Positions 63,751-64,000 of a DNA stretch of 64,000 nucleotides are shown here, piece by piece; position 1 is the first letter of the stretch, and each line of letters starts with the position of its first letter. Source of the DNA: Arenibacter sp. F20364 (GTDB lineage Bacteria > Bacteroidota > Bacteroidia > Flavobacteriales > Flavobacteriaceae). The notes under the pieces are model-generated. The model was given only the letters and a program-made list of their open reading frames with translations, did no database searches and was not told the origin of the DNA. Both the position numbers and the translations under genes were made by a program. The DNA lies in contig NZ_JALKBD010000027.1 in NCBI RefSeq assembly GCF_023015905.1, positions 1 through 64,000 of the forward strand, given 5' to 3'.

Positions 63751-64000
63751 TCTTTCGGCACACCATCCAATTGCGGATATACGATCCAACATGGTCTTTG
63801 CCAATAATGGCAATGTAATCCTATGTTATGACGGTTCCTTGCCGGAGATTCATTCCCTTTCGGAGAAGGATTTTGAGGATATCCATGGGTGCTGGTTCCA
63901 GGCCATCAAATCGTTGCCCATCGGATGCGTGATCCATAAACAGGATATTTATTTAAAGAAACAATACACTTCTGAAAATTTGCCCAATACCACCTTTCTT
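63737..64000 (+). CDS. traG: TraG-family conjugation ATPase, partial
   Basis: The first 88 codons of a gene that runs past the window end. MDKINLSAHHPIADI, then VFANNGNVILCYDGSLPEIHSLSEKDFEDIHGCW and the region before KQDIYLKKQYT match the N-terminal domain of Bacteroidota TraG, the VirB4-like ATPase that powers conjugation. The Walker motifs lie outside the window. The start overlaps traF by 14 bases. Confidence 0.85.
   Translation, partial: MDKINLSAHHPIADIRSNMVFANNGNVILCYDGSLPEIHSLSEKDFEDIHGCWFQAIKSLPIGCVIHKQDIYLKKQYTSENLPNTTFL

Noticed and set aside
1-64000. Insertion sequences or transposases inside the cargo
   Set aside because: No transposase motif or terminal inverted repeat pair was seen anywhere; the only recombinase is the integrase at 399-1655.

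Overview
The window looks like one arm of a large integrative conjugative element (ICE) in a marine-type member of the Flavobacteriia (Bacteroidota). Support for the lineage comes from the Bacteroidota-style tyrosine recombinase, the DUF4134/DUF4133/TraG conjugation genes at the right edge, Bacteroidota-restricted small families (HYC_CC_PP, DUF3347, SHOCT membrane proteins) and the AT-rich intergenic DNA. The left boundary is visible. Bases 181-222 are the 3' part of a tRNA-Val(UAC) gene on the minus strand, with no 5' half, followed by phased repeats and the integrase (399-1655). This is the arrangement left by integration into a tRNA 3' end. Conjugation genes begin at 63179 and run off the window, so about 61 kb of cargo lies between int and tra. 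The other end of the element is outside the window.

Cargo block 1 (1.9-23.3 kb, all minus strand) is a copper/silver-type envelope detoxification region. It holds an HMA chaperone with a CopA-type P1B ATPase, a frameshifted cation diffusion facilitator, an HMA-AraC regulator, a YceI/PepSY group with tiny membrane proteins, then a long operon-like run: CusA RND pump, CusC (TolC), CusB adaptor with HMBD and DUF3347 domains, a metal-site lipoprotein, a multicopper oxidase apparently fused to a CopB-like beta-barrel, an APC permease, SHOCT, DUF302, DUF3347 and haem-binding proteins. A hairpin near 8857-8917 probably ends this run.

Cargo block 2 (23.3-33.7 kb, mostly plus strand) is an envelope redox block: a GMC oxidoreductase with a cysteine cluster like that of FAD-dependent glucose dehydrogenase, its Tat-exported small subunit, a second HMA-AraC regulator, cytochrome c, a porin-like protein and a haem lipoprotein. 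It is followed by Met- and His-rich lipoproteins, another HMA chaperone, two SHOCT proteins and a DUF3347 protein. Two HYC_CC_PP proteins flank the GMC genes. Two operator-like palindromes and a 40-base element present twice lie in the promoter regions here.

Cargo block 3 (33.7-61.9 kb, all plus strand, very tight spacing) is the most unusual part: a mobile central-metabolism operon. Its genes are a universal stress protein, NDH-2, NhaA, archaeal-type (type II) GAPDH, class I aldolase, a dicarboxylate symporter, alpha-amylase, glycogen phosphorylase, acetate kinase, phosphoketolase, D-lactate-type dehydrogenase, a second universal stress protein, a two-TM potassium channel, an ATP-cone nuclease, a beta-CASP RNase, AMP phosphorylase, PRPP synthetase, a CPH-type copper ATPase with a His/Met repeat tail, an MFS exporter and a phospholipase D/cardiolipin synthase. 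Together these could turn glycogen, and possibly nucleic acids, into acetyl phosphate and ATP without oxygen while holding ion gradients and exporting copper. That combined role is inference; the individual family assignments are mostly firm. An amidase on the minus strand separates this block from the tra genes.
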